Below are positions 1-8,400 of a stretch of DNA of 64,000 nucleotides, piece by piece. The stretch's first letter is position 1; each line of letters begins with the position of its first letter. The DNA comes from Bacteroidales bacterium (lineage in GTDB: Bacteria; Bacteroidota; Bacteroidia; Bacteroidales; F082), in NCBI GenBank assembly GCA_017394865.1, contig JAFPWT010000011.1, positions 141,303 through 205,302 on the forward strand, in the 5' to 3' direction. The notes under the pieces were generated by a model. The model was not told where the DNA came from and did no database searches. It saw only the letters and a list, made by a program, of their open reading frames with translations. The position numbers were made by a program, and so were the translations under genes.

Positions 1-1139
1 TTGTAGCTCCCGCTGTTGCTGCTTGAAGAAGGTCTGTTGGAAGACTGCGGGCGTACGTACTCAGAGCTAGAGCGTGACTGACGGCTGTCGGACGGCGAGG
101 TGTAAGGCTTGCGAGCCGAGGTGGTGTTAGCCGGACGGCTGGTGTTGCCTGCAGGACGTTGGCTGGTCGTTGAAGGACGGGAGGTTGCCGTTGAAGGACG
201 TGAAGTCGTTGTTGAAGGACGGCTGCTTGTGGTTGGACGATTAGCCACTGTCGGACGGCTCGAAGTCGAAGGTCTCACGCTGTTGCTGCTTGGACGTGAA
301 CTTGATGCGCTAGGTCTGACGCTGCTGCTGTTGTTGTTCGGACGACTTGAGGCACCGGCGGTTCTCGGCTTGTTGGGCTGAGGGGCGCGGCTGCTCAATG
401 ATCCTGCGGTGTTGCTGCGACGCACGCTGGCGACGTAGTTGGTGAGATCGTTATGGCCTCCTGGGTTGTGGCCTCCGAAGCCAGGACCATGACCAGGGCC
501 GTGACCGGGACCATGACCGTAGTGGTCGAAGTGATGGTGATGGTGGTGGTGATGCCACGGATGATACCAGTAGGGATGGTACCAGCTCCAATGGTAGCTG
601 TACCAGTAGTATGGACGGTACCAGTAGTAGTCGTAATACCACGGGTTGTAGTAGCCGTAGTAGTACGGGTAATAATAGGAGTAACTGTACGGATAGAAGC
701 CCCAGTTCCAGCTATCGCCCACGTAGATGTAGGTGGTGCCGCCGGCGCTGCTGCCTCCGGTGTAATAGTCATCGTAATAGTCCATGGTGGTGCTGGCACC
801 GGTGCCAAAACGCTTGACGCGGGCTGCGAAGTCCTCGTCGTAATAGGTCTCGGTGGTGGTGTAAACTACGCCATTGGTGTCGGTCACCGTCTCAGTGGTC
901 TGATACACGGGGTCGATGTTAGGCTGGTAATTCTTACTATCGGAATAGTAGGTCTGATAATCGTAGGTGGCGTTGCTGCTGATGCCCGACGTGGAGCTGC
1001 CGCTTCGGCCTGTGTGCTGCCTCCCGGGGCTGTTGTAGGGCGAATAGTAGGTGTCGTCATAGGCCATCTTCTTGTTGGACGAGCATCCAACGGCCATAAG
1101 ACCTGCCATCATTACCGTAATTATTCTAATTGCTTTCAT
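1..1139 (-). CDS. Tyr/Trp/His-rich low-complexity lipoprotein (C-terminus cut by window edge)
   Basis: An open frame runs from an ATG at 1139 to the window edge with no stop, giving 379 visible codons. The N-terminus ([19 protein letters not shown]) is a lipoprotein signal peptide with Cys19 as the likely lipidated residue. A Ser/Thr/Tyr-rich stretch follows, then a block of about 60 residues made mostly of Tyr, Trp and Pro that ends in eight consecutive His codons and a Gly-His-Gly-Pro repeat. The tail is a long Ser-Arg-Pro repeat ([10 protein letters not shown] units). I recognise no enzyme domain. The composition suggests a surface-exposed, disordered, possibly metal-binding or adhesive protein; this is inference. 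The gene is divergent from proS. Confidence 0.8.
   Translation of the reverse strand, partial: MKAIRIITVMMAGLMAVGCSSNKKMAYDDTYYSPYNSPGRQHTGRSGSSTSGISSNATYDYQTYYSDSKNYQPNIDPVYQTTETVTDTNGVVYTTTETYYDEDFAARVKRFGTGASTTMDYYDDYYTGGSSAGGTTYIYVGDSWNWGFYPYSYSYYYPYYYGYYNPWYYDYYWYRPYYWYSYHWSWYHPYWYHPWHHHHHHHHFDHYGHGPGHGPGHGPGFGGHNPGGHNDLTNYVASVRRSNTAGSLSSRAPQPNKPRTAGASSRPNNNSSSVRPSASSSRPSSNSVRPSTSSRPTVANRPTTSSRPSTTTSRPSTATSRPSTTSQRPAGNTSRPANTTSARKPYTSPSDSRQSRSSSEYVRPQSSNRPSSSSNSGSY
250..640 (-). repeat. Low-complexity coding repeats (Ser-Arg-Pro units, His8, aromatic block)
   Basis: Within the partial lipoprotein, codons for Ser/Arg/Pro recur every five to ten residues (roughly 70-340). A Gly-His-Pro block and a His8 tract lie near 485-555, and a Tyr/Trp/Pro block near 555-690. 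The repeats are imperfect in DNA and follow the reading frame, so they are coding repeats and not a CRISPR array. Confidence 0.7.
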
Positions 1140-1166
1140 TTTGTGATGTTTTATGATTTATTTTCC

Positions 1167-1174
1167 TATTTTTG
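1167..1174 (+). promoter_or_regulatory. -7 box TATTTTTG for proS
   Basis: This matches the Bacteroidota primary-sigma -7 consensus TAnnTTTG. It lies 43 nt before the proS ATG and supports the 1218 start, because longer in-frame starts would precede the promoter. Confidence 0.6.
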
Positions 1175-1217
1175 CAATCTCAAAAATCAAGTAAAGACAT
1201 ACAAATATTATACCAAG

Positions 1218-2690
1218 ATGGCAAAAGAATTAACAACTCGCAAAGAAAATTATTCGCAATGGTACAACGACCTCGTGGTGAAGGCTGATTTGGCCGAGCA
1301 ATCCGCCGTGAGGGGGTGTATGGTGATCAAGCCTTATGGCTATGCCATATGGGAGTTCATGCACGATGCACTCGATAAGATGTTCAAGGAGACAGGCCAC
1401 GTAAACGCCTATTTCCCGCTGTTTATCCCCAAAAGCTTCTTCAGCCGTGAAGCCGATCACGTGGAAGGCTTCGCCAAGGAATGTGCTGTGGTGACACACC
1501 ACCGCCTGATGAACGACCCCAACGGTAATGGTGTGGTGGTCGACCCTTCAGCCAAGCTGGAAGAGGAGCTGATCGTGCGTCCCACCTCAGAGACTATCAT
1601 CTGGGATACTTATCGTAACTGGGTAAAGAGCTACCGCGACCTCCCCATCCTCTGTAACCAATGGGCCAACGTGGTGCGCTGGGAGATGCGTACCCGCTTG
1701 TTCCTCCGTACCGCCGAGTTCCTGTGGCAGGAGGGCCATACCGCCCATGCTACCATGGAAGAAGCTGAAGAGGAAGCCAAGAAGATGTTGGGGGTGTATA
1801 CCGACTTTGCTGAGAAATGGCTGGCCATCCCTGTGTATCAGGGCGTGAAATCAGCCAACGAGCGTTTTGCCGGTGCACTCAATACCTATTGCATCGAGGC
1901 TATGATGCAGGACGGCAAGGCCCTGCAGGCTGGCACGTCGCACTTCCTTGGACAGAACTTTGCCAAGGCTTTCGACGTGAAGTTCCTCAATAAAGAAAAC
2001 AAACTTGAGTACGTTTGGGCTACTTCATGGGGTGTGTCGACCCGACTGATGGGCGCTCTCATCATGTCTCATTCCGATGATGACGGTCTCGTGCTTCCGC
2101 CTAAGATTGCCCCGATCCAGGTGGTTATCGTGCCGATTTATAAGAACGATGAAGAAAAGGCCTTGACCTTCGCCCGCTGCGAAGAGATGAAGCAACAGCT
2201 TGTCAAGGCTGGCTTGCGTGTCAAGTTCGACGATCGCGATACCCAGAAGCCGGGCTTCAAGTTCCACGAGTGGGAACTGAAGGGTGTGCCGGTGCGTCTG
2301 GTGGTCGGTCCGCGCGACGTAACCAACAACACTGTTGAAGTGGCTCGCCGCGACACCATGACCAAGGAGTCGGCCTCTTACGAAGGCATCGTCGAAAAGG
2401 TTCTGGCTTTGATGGATGAGATCCAGGTGAACCTCTATCAGAAAGCTCTGAAATACCGTAACGACAATACTTACGATGTCAATACTTGGGAAGAGTTCAA
2501 GGCACAGATCGAAAAGGGTGGCTTTGTCCATGCCTTCTGGGATGGCACCACTGAGACTGAGCTGAAGATCAAGGAAGAGACCAAGGCTACCTTGCGTTTC
2601 ATCCCGCTCGATGTCAAGGAAGAAGAAGGCATCGATGTGTATTCGGGCAAACCGGCCAAGATGCGCGTCTACTTCGCCAAAGCTTATTGA
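1218..2690 (+). CDS. proS: Prolyl-tRNA synthetase, archaeal/eukaryal type
   Basis: 490 residues. It charges tRNA-Pro with proline in the cytoplasm. Class II signatures are visible: the [23 protein letters not shown] region (motif 2 neighbourhood), a [10 protein letters not shown] segment and an anticodon-binding domain after about residue 290. It lacks the bacterial editing insertion and ends in a C-terminal Tyr (YFAKAY), as the short archaeal/eukaryal form does; that form is normal in Bacteroidota. The frame is open far upstream, but only the ATG at 1218 gives the family N-terminus ([18 protein letters not shown]) and follows the promoter. It converges on the next gene with a 9-bp gap. Confidence 0.95.
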   Translation: MAKELTTRKENYSQWYNDLVVKADLAEQSAVRGCMVIKPYGYAIWEFMHDALDKMFKETGHVNAYFPLFIPKSFFSREADHVEGFAKECAVVTHHRLMNDPNGNGVVVDPSAKLEEELIVRPTSETIIWDTYRNWVKSYRDLPILCNQWANVVRWEMRTRLFLRTAEFLWQEGHTAHATMEEAEEEAKKMLGVYTDFAEKWLAIPVYQGVKSANERFAGALNTYCIEAMMQDGKALQAGTSHFLGQNFAKAFDVKFLNKENKLEYVWATSWGVSTRLMGALIMSHSDDDGLVLPPKIAPIQVVIVPIYKNDEEKALTFARCEEMKQQLVKAGLRVKFDDRDTQKPGFKFHEWELKGVPVRLVVGPRDVTNNTVEVARRDTMTKESASYEGIVEKVLALMDEIQVNLYQKALKYRNDNTYDVNTWEEFKAQIEKGGFVHAFWDGTTETELKIKEETKATLRFIPLDVKEEEGIDVYSGKPAKMRVYFAKAY

Positions 2691-2699
2691 TTTGTTAAG

Positions 2700-3641
2700 C
2701 TATTCACGCTCTTTCACCAGTCCTGGAATATCGTTGTTGTAGGTCCAGATGTCGATGTATTCGCTGTTATAACGAATCACTTTCGGACACAAGACTTGCT
2801 TGATGATGGTGTCGATTTGGAGCAGCGTGTCGTTCCATACATGTTCTTCTTCGGTTGTCCAATATTGTAGATAGTGGACTTCTCCGATGTTTCCGTTCTT
2901 GACATCCAGTAGGTGGTAAGTTTTGGCGTTGATGACGTTTGTTCCGTTTGTGTTGATGTAATGTATATGTGAGTCTAGTCTCTTACTGTTGATAACTCCA
3001 TGACTATCATAATCAGCAAAAGTATATGCTAATGTTGTTTTTCCATTTATGTTAATGTCGGAGGTACCATGAATGCATTTTGTCGTCAGTTTATAACAGT
3101 TGACTGACACATTGAAATTGCCGGAGCCTCCTTCCACTTCGAGGAGAAGGTTGGATGCCAGCGAGTCCCATTCGATGGTGTCTTGGACGAAGTGGGTACT
3201 GAGGAGGTAGCCGTGCAGGGTGTCGGTTTGCATAAGCTCGGCGTTGGAATTGAAGGTGATTTTGAGCAGACTGTCATAGTATACTGTCATTTCCCGAGTG
3301 TAATCGTAGGGTCGTAAGTAGCTGAATGCATTGTTGTTGGTGATGACAAGTGCATTCAAAGTAAGGGTGTCTTCGTTGTTTTCGATGAGTCGTTCTTCGA
3401 TCTCCGTTCCTATGTTGTCGATGAGGTTTTCTCCGATTTTGATGATGATGGTGCCTGCGGGATGGTTGGGGTCGCAGTGCTTTAACGACACGTTGAGGTT
3501 GTCGTTGATTTCAACGATCTGAAACGGCTGGCCGGCTTTTCGCTCGTATTGGTAAACCTCTCCGTTGGAGAAAGGGTTTTTGCTACACGAGCAGAGCACG
3601 CTAATGCACGCCAGGAGGAAGATGACGGGTGCCTTTTTCAT
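2700..3641 (-). CDS. GIN-domain (DUF2807-like) lipoprotein
   Basis: 313 residues. A lipoprotein signal peptide (lipobox near VLCSC) is followed by short beta-strand repeats such as FQIVEINDNLNVSLKH and GSGNFNVSVNCYKL. This pattern resembles the 'putative auto-transporter adhesin, head GIN domain' family (DUF2807), predicted right-handed beta-helix envelope proteins of unknown role. I see no catalytic residues. Its first 41 bp overlap the end of the upstream PagL-like gene in another frame, so the two are probably co-transcribed. The GIN assignment is by pattern only. Confidence 0.6.
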   Translation of the reverse strand: MKKAPVIFLLACISVLCSCSKNPFSNGEVYQYERKAGQPFQIVEINDNLNVSLKHCDPNHPAGTIIIKIGENLIDNIGTEIEERLIENNEDTLTLNALVITNNNAFSYLRPYDYTREMTVYYDSLLKITFNSNAELMQTDTLHGYLLSTHFVQDTIEWDSLASNLLLEVEGGSGNFNVSVNCYKLTTKCIHGTSDININGKTTLAYTFADYDSHGVINSKRLDSHIHYINTNGTNVINAKTYHLLDVKNGNIGEVHYLQYWTTEEEHVWNDTLLQIDTIIKQVLCPKVIRYNSEYIDIWTYNNDIPGLVKERE

Positions 3642-4887
3642 GGTTCAGATAGTATTTTTGATTGAAACGGTAACCGAGACCGAAGCAGAGGTAGTCGGCT
3701 CTGCCGAAGTGGGTCATCAGGCCTAGATGTGCGTAGATGTTGTCGCTCAGCTGGTATCGGGCGGTGACTTTTTGATAGATGTTGCCTTTGGGGAGAGGGA
3801 CTTTGTTGTATTTCAGGTGCCAGCCGAACTCGAAGTAATAAGACAGTCGTTCCATGGTCATGGCGTAGCACAGGTTGAAGTTGAGTCGGGTGAGTTGGTA
3901 GATTTCGACTGGGAAGGTCTCCTGATGCCCTTCTGGGTCGATGACAGTGACGTATAGATTGTTGTCGTTGTCGCGGGAATAGCCGGGCAGCGTTTGATCC
4001 GACAGGTCGAGCACCAGCGAGAGACCCACGCCAGCGCGGCTGTACGGGGTGAATTGGGCCAGCAGGTAAGTGGAGAGGTCGTGGACGCGGTAGTACTGGG
4101 TGGAGTCGCCGCCGAGGGTCTGCGACACGTTTTTGAAGCCAATGCCGTAGTCTACGTCAAGCGAGAGCCATTTCTTACGATCGAACTCGAAGGGATAGTT
4201 CTCGGGGCGACTGGCTGGTGTGAGGTTGAGACGTGGCTCTCGGAGGTAATAGGCTAGGCCGATGGCTCCGCTGAAGGTGTTCAAGCCATAGTTGGGCAGC
4301 TTGGTGGAGCCATTGGAGAAGTGGGTGAGTCCGAACGAGGCCACAGTGGTGAACCGACGTGTGATGCGTTGCCGGTACTCGAACGAGAGGTTGGCGGCGG
4401 CATTCAGATGTGACCCGATAGAGAAGTTTTGGTAATTATCAAGATTGTCGAAATGCTTGGTCAGGTAGCCCAGTCCCACGCCAAGTTTGAAGGTCAATTG
4501 GCATTGTTCACTGGGGTTTAGCGGGTAGTTGATGAAAGGATACAAGGCGTACACGCTACCCAGGGCGTCGCCCACCGCAGGGTTCTGCTCGAAGTTGAAA
4601 CCAAAATTGGCATGGTAGAAGGTGACGCCGATATAGGGATAGTTATAGGCCGACTCCCACTCGTTTTTACCATAGGTGTTTTGGTAGATGGATGCTTCGA
4701 TGGCCGGATAACGGGCGCTGAACTTTTGCATTTCGAAATGATGATGCCAAAAGACTCCGGCATGCACGCGAGCCTCCACCATGATGTTATTGTGCGAGAG
4801 CCAGGGATAATCCTGTCCTCGCGCTACGACGCCGCATAGTAATAACGTCAGCAACAACAGCACACTATGTGTCTTTGAACACTTCAT
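3601..4887 (-). CDS. PagL-like acyloxyacyl hydrolase / lipid A deacylase family outer-membrane protein
   Basis: 428 residues from the ATG at 4887. A signal peptide is followed by alternating beta-strand segments and the motif GLTHFSNGSTKLPNYGLN, with His189 and Ser191 matching the catalytic His-x-Ser of PagL, which removes the 3-O-acyl chain of lipid A. The usual glutamate a dozen residues further on is not obvious here, as N replaces it. The protein is more than twice PagL length, with a second beta-rich half. A longer start at 4914 is rejected because a -7 box (4902-4909) lies inside it. The gene overlaps the GIN lipoprotein by 41 bp. Confidence 0.7.
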   Translation of the reverse strand: MKCSKTHSVLLLLTLLLCGVVARGQDYPWLSHNNIMVEARVHAGVFWHHHFEMQKFSARYPAIEASIYQNTYGKNEWESAYNYPYIGVTFYHANFGFNFEQNPAVGDALGSVYALYPFINYPLNPSEQCQLTFKLGVGLGYLTKHFDNLDNYQNFSIGSHLNAAANLSFEYRQRITRRFTTVASFGLTHFSNGSTKLPNYGLNTFSGAIGLAYYLREPRLNLTPASRPENYPFEFDRKKWLSLDVDYGIGFKNVSQTLGGDSTQYYRVHDLSTYLLAQFTPYSRAGVGLSLVLDLSDQTLPGYSRDNDNNLYVTVIDPEGHQETFPVEIYQLTRLNFNLCYAMTMERLSYYFEFGWHLKYNKVPLPKGNIYQKVTARYQLSDNIYAHLGLMTHFGRADYLCFGLGYRFNQKYYLNHEKGTRHLPPGVH

Positions 4888-4901
4888 CTCGAACAAAACT
4901 G

Positions 4902-4909
4902 CAAAATTA
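4902..4909 (-). promoter_or_regulatory. -7 box TAATTTTG for the PagL-like gene
   Basis: TAATTTTG on the minus strand, about 15 nt before the ATG at 4887. It decides that start over the upstream in-frame one. Confidence 0.6.
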
Positions 4910-4931
4910 GTCATTTTATTATTGAAATGCG

Positions 4932-4939
4932 TATTTTTG
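4932..4939 (+). promoter_or_regulatory. -7 box TATTTTTG for mazG
   Basis: It is followed by GCAG and lies 19 nt before the mazG ATG, back to back with the divergent promoter of the PagL-like gene. Confidence 0.6.
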
Positions 4940-4958
4940 CAGCCTAAAAGCTATTGTT

Positions 4959-5735
4959 ATGGACGAACGTCTGGAAGCATTCAAGCGTCTGCTCGACATT
5001 ATGGATCAGGTCAGGGCAGGATGTCCGTGGGACAGCACACAGACCATCGAGAGTCTGCGGCATCTCACCATTGAAGAGACCTATGAGCTGAGCGAAGCCA
5101 TCTTGGCCGAAGACCTCAATGAAGTGAAAAAAGAACTGGGTGATCTGATGCTGCATCTGGTGTTTTACGCCAAGATTGGCAGTGAGAAAGGCGCTTTTGA
5201 CATTACCGATGTGCTTAACGGCATCTGCGACAAGATGGTGGTGCGGCATCCACACATCTTCGGCAACGAGAAGGTAGAGAATGCTGAGCAGGTTGAGCAG
5301 AACTGGGAGAAGATCAAGCTGGAGCGGGAGCACAACCGCAGTGTGCTGGGTGGCGTTCCTAAAGGACTTCCTTCATTGCTGAAGGCTTATAGAATGCAGC
5401 AGAAGACTGCCGGGGTGGGCTTCAAATGGCCTAGCACTGAAGACGCTTGGAACAAAGTGGAGGAGGAGAAGAAAGAACTTTTTGAGGAATTGGAGAAGGC
5501 GGATAATCAAGAAAAAATTGAGGCGGAATATGGTGATTTGCTGTTCGCGTTGGCAGCCTATGGTATATATATAGGAGTGAATCCTGACGATGCCTTGGAA
5601 AAGACCAATAAGAAATTCCGTGAACGTTTTACACACGTGGAGCAATGTGCCCGTGAGCAAGGCAAAGGCGTGCAACATCTGACCCTAGAAGAAATGATAG
5701 CCTATTGGAAAGAGTCGAAGGAAATGGAAAAATGA
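4959..5735 (+). CDS. mazG: Nucleoside triphosphate pyrophosphohydrolase MazG
   Basis: 258 residues, the usual length of two-domain MazG. It hydrolyses (d)NTPs to monophosphates and pyrophosphate as a housecleaning enzyme. Both all-alpha MazG domains are visible. The first has the metal-binding ExxE...ExxD pattern (EETYELSEAI, then KKELGDLMLHLVF). The second has VEEEKKELFEEL followed by EAEYGDLLFALAAYG. The N-terminal CPWDSTQT motif is typical. It is a single gene with its own promoter. Confidence 0.93.
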   Translation: MDERLEAFKRLLDIMDQVRAGCPWDSTQTIESLRHLTIEETYELSEAILAEDLNEVKKELGDLMLHLVFYAKIGSEKGAFDITDVLNGICDKMVVRHPHIFGNEKVENAEQVEQNWEKIKLEREHNRSVLGGVPKGLPSLLKAYRMQQKTAGVGFKWPSTEDAWNKVEEEKKELFEELEKADNQEKIEAEYGDLLFALAAYGIYIGVNPDDALEKTNKKFRERFTHVEQCAREQGKGVQHLTLEEMIAYWKESKEMEK

Positions 5736-5755
5736 AAGTGGAAAGTGGAAAACAG
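5729..5755 (+). repeat. Short GGAAA-type intergenic repeat, copy 1
   Basis: The run (tGAAAGTGGAAAGTGGAAAAC) starts at the mazG stop. Related runs occur at 16372-16398 (reverse complement) and 40957-41000. Confidence 0.4.
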
Positions 5756-5787
5756 AAAAAAAAACATACAGTTTTCTGAAAAATTGT

Positions 5788-5795
5788 TATATTTG
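5788..5795 (+). promoter_or_regulatory. -7 box TATATTTG for the large T9SS gene
   Basis: It is followed by an A/T-rich leader of about 60 nt without a Shine-Dalgarno site before the ATG at 5859. Such leaders are typical of well-translated Bacteroidota genes. Confidence 0.6.
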
Positions 5796-5858
5796 TAGCC
5801 CGAAAAATGAATTGAATCAACATCTTAAATTTATTTATTATTAACTAAATCAATCATT

Positions 5859-8327
5859 ATGAAAAAGTTATCTTTACTCATTGCGATGATTGCCTTCGTT
5901 TGCGGCAATACTTTCGCTCAGTTGAGCTACGACTTTGAAGACGGCACTGCCGGCGCTAAGATTGCTCAGACCTATGGTATGCCTTGGACTACTTGGACCA
6001 ATAGTCCTGGTGGCTCTGAAGACGGTGTCTTCGATGAGGCTGGTGGCTCAATGGCCGCTCACTTCACCTATGGCAACGACCAAATCCTTTATCTTGGCGA
6101 CCACGAAGTCGGTGTTTACGACCTTGAGTTCGATGCCTATGTCCCGAATGGCAAGAACGGTTACTTCAATGTGCTTCACCACTTTGACGGTAACAACAGC
6201 AACAACTGCATTTGGGCCATCCAAGTTTACATGCATGAAACCAACGACGGTCAGAACTCCACCAGCGCTCCCGGCCACGGCACTGTGCACGCCGGTAGCA
6301 GCGGCACCGCCGACCTTCCTTGCGTTTACGACCAGTGGATGCACTTCCGCGTCCATGTCGATGCCGACAACGATGTCGCTCAACTCTACTTCAACGTGGT
6401 TGGCGAACCCGAAGTGATGTATGCCGAATGGCAGTGGAGCTTGGACAGCTTTGGTGAGAACACCACCAACCGTATCCTCGGCGCCATGGACTTCTTCCCG
6501 CCTGAGAATGCCGCTACCTCTGAGTATTACATCGACAACCTCACCGTCACGCTGCAGAGCAACGACGAGGAGTTGATCTACGATCCTTTCGAGGAGTACA
6601 CCGTGGGTAACAAGATCGCCACTGAGGCTCTTGCTGCCGGTCACGACTGGTGGACCACTTGGAGCAACGCTCCCGGCGGCGCTGAAGACGGCGTTGTTGC
6701 CGACCTCGATGGCAACAAGTGCGGTTACCTCACCTATGGTACCGACCAGGTCATCCTCCTCGGCGATGCCGACAATGGCAACTACGACCTTGAGTTCGAC
6801 ATCTATGTCCCGAATGGCAAGAACGGTTACTTCAACGTGCTGCACCACTTCGCTGGCCAAAATAGCACCTGGGCCATGCAGTGCTACCTCCACCTGACCA
6901 ACGACGGCCAGAACTCCACCAGCGCTCCCGGTCACGGTACCATCCACGCCGGTAGCAACGGCACCGCCGACATCGAATGCGTCTACGATGCTTGGATGCA
7001 CTTCCGCCTGAACATCGACACCGACACCGACGAAGCCAACTACTACTACACCGCTCCTGGTGGTGAAGAACAACTTGTCTGCACCTGGCAGTGGAGCTTG
7101 GACAGCTTCGGTAACAACACCGTGGGCCGTACCCTCGCCGCCATGGACTTCTTCCCGCCTCAGGACGCCGCTACTTCTGAGTTCTATGTCGACAACTTCA
7201 AACTGACCAAGATCGGTGGCGAATCCGCTCCTGTGCTCAGCTTAGATACTGAATCGATTTCCATTGAACTGATGGAAGACGACATGGATACCGAAGAGAT
7301 CGTCATTGAAAACAGTGGCAACTCCATTGGCGACTGGTCTGGTTGGGTTGACTTCGGCGAAGGTGGCACTGGCTCTCAGACTGCTCAACTCTACTATCAC
7401 GACAACAACACTGACGCTGCTAGTGGTATTGGTTCATCCGATGCATACAGCCGTGAATTCGGTATCCGTCTGCCCGCCACTGCTTACGCTGGCTCCGCTA
7501 TGGGTATGAAGATCACCTCAGCTCAGTTCTATGTCAATAGCTATACCGCCACTGACTACAACTACGTCTTCCGCGTCTATGGTCAAGGCCTCCACAACCA
7601 GCCTGGTGAACTTCTCGCTGAAAAGACCGTCAACACCACGGCCACGCTGCAGTGGATCACCGCTACTTTCGACGAGCCTGTTTACATGACCGGTCAAGCC
7701 ATGTGGGTAACCGTAGCACTTGAACAGACTGCTGGTGAATATCCTATGACTATGGACTCTGGCGAATATGGTGAAGAACAAGATGGTAACTGGCTCAGCA
7801 CCAATGGTAACAGCTTCAGCCACTGCTACAGCTCCGGTAACTTCGGTGGTGCTTGGATGATCACTGTCAACTGCCAAGGTACCCAAGTTCCTGCTACATG
7901 GGTTTCCGCCAATAAGACTGAAGGCACCATCCTGGGTGGACAGTCAGAGACCATCACCCTTACCTTCAACACCATCGGTCTTGAACAGGGTGAATATGGC
8001 GCAACGATGATCATCAATACCAACGACCTCGAACTGCCTCATGTTGAGATCCCGTTGAGATTGGTGGCCAACTACGACGCTGTTGCTGAAAGCACTGTCA
8101 ATGGTTACGAGATCTATCCTAACCCTGCCACCACTTCAGTGAACCTGAAGGGTGAAAACCTCAGCCATGTCGCTATCTACAATGTGGCTGGTCAGCTGGT
8201 CCGCGTGGTGAAACTCAACGATGTGGTCAACACCATCGACATGAATGTTGAAGCTGGTATCTACTTCTTCAGCATCTACGACAACAACGGCGGTAACACC
8301 GTCCAGCGTGTCGTCATCACTAAATAA
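5859..8327 (+). CDS. T9SS type A sorting-domain protein with two duplicated beta-rich modules
   Basis: 822 residues. The signal peptide ends near ...GNTFAQ. Two tandem modules (about residues 22-240 and 245-455) share YDFEDGT/YDPFEEYT starts, NGKNGYFNVLHHF, TNDGQNSTSAPGHGT and WQWSLDSFG, and look like carbohydrate-binding or lectin-like jelly-rolls. A beta-sandwich region follows (LSLDTESISIELMEDD onward), then a C-terminal type A sorting domain (YEIYPNPATTSVNLKG ... GIYFFSIY ... RVVITK). Such proteins cross the outer membrane through T9SS and are anchored or released at the surface. Codon use looks like that of the ribosomal genes, suggesting high expression. I do not recognise the ligand. 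Confidence 0.85.
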   Translation: MKKLSLLIAMIAFVCGNTFAQLSYDFEDGTAGAKIAQTYGMPWTTWTNSPGGSEDGVFDEAGGSMAAHFTYGNDQILYLGDHEVGVYDLEFDAYVPNGKNGYFNVLHHFDGNNSNNCIWAIQVYMHETNDGQNSTSAPGHGTVHAGSSGTADLPCVYDQWMHFRVHVDADNDVAQLYFNVVGEPEVMYAEWQWSLDSFGENTTNRILGAMDFFPPENAATSEYYIDNLTVTLQSNDEELIYDPFEEYTVGNKIATEALAAGHDWWTTWSNAPGGAEDGVVADLDGNKCGYLTYGTDQVILLGDADNGNYDLEFDIYVPNGKNGYFNVLHHFAGQNSTWAMQCYLHLTNDGQNSTSAPGHGTIHAGSNGTADIECVYDAWMHFRLNIDTDTDEANYYYTAPGGEEQLVCTWQWSLDSFGNNTVGRTLAAMDFFPPQDAATSEFYVDNFKLTKIGGESAPVLSLDTESISIELMEDDMDTEEIVIENSGNSIGDWSGWVDFGEGGTGSQTAQLYYHDNNTDAASGIGSSDAYSREFGIRLPATAYAGSAMGMKITSAQFYVNSYTATDYNYVFRVYGQGLHNQPGELLAEKTVNTTATLQWITATFDEPVYMTGQAMWVTVALEQTAGEYPMTMDSGEYGEEQDGNWLSTNGNSFSHCYSSGNFGGAWMITVNCQGTQVPATWVSANKTEGTILGGQSETITLTFNTIGLEQGEYGATMIINTNDLELPHVEIPLRLVANYDAVAESTVNGYEIYPNPATTSVNLKGENLSHVAIYNVAGQLVRVVKLNDVVNTIDMNVEAGIYFFSIYDNNGGNTVQRVVITK
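6115..6980 (+). repeat. Near-identical DNA duplication inside the T9SS gene
   Basis: Segments 6120-6180 and 6784-6844, and 6250-6312 and 6908-6970, match at nearly every base, including synonymous positions. This indicates a recent intragenic duplication or gene conversion between the two modules. Confidence 0.75.
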
Positions 8328-8352
8328 TCTAATTCATAGATTTATTCAAAAT

Positions 8353-8388
8353 GTAGAGACGTGCCATGGCGCGTCTCTACGTTTTTTT
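8353..8388 (+). terminator. Rho-independent terminator after the T9SS gene; GTAGAGACG palindrome
   Basis: The GTAGAGACG arm (8353-8361) pairs with CGTCTCTAC (8372-8380) around a GCCATGGC core, followed by a run of T. The same palindrome family recurs at 30769-30797. Confidence 0.8.
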
Positions 8389-8396
8389 TATATTTG
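8389..8396 (+). promoter_or_regulatory. -7 box TATATTTG for cdsA, only 4 nt from the ATG
   Basis: It abuts the T-run of the terminator. The predicted transcription start falls on or beside the cdsA ATG at 8401, so the mRNA may be leaderless. No good -33 element is visible because that position lies in the terminator stem. Confidence 0.45.
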
Positions 8397-8400
8397 CACC

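Noticed and set aside
100-400. Regularly spaced short repeats resembling a CRISPR array.
   Set aside because: The units vary in length and sequence and follow codon periodicity (Ser-Arg-Pro repeats). There are no constant spacers and no cas genes.
453-1217. A long plus-strand frame continuous with proS, as if proS had a 255-residue N-terminal extension.
   Set aside because: It is antisense to the low-complexity lipoprotein, has Val/Ile-rich shadow composition, precedes the promoter at 1167-1174, and lacks similarity to any ProRS. The family N-terminus begins at 1218.
4887-4914. A longer start for the PagL-like protein (MTNFAVLFEM).
   Set aside because: The -7 box at 4902-4909 lies within these codons, so a transcript from it would not contain the earlier ATG.
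6048-7073. A 341-codon antisense frame inside the T9SS gene.
   Set aside because: It arises from strong codon bias of the sense gene, is Val/Gly-rich without domain features, and has no promoter or start context.
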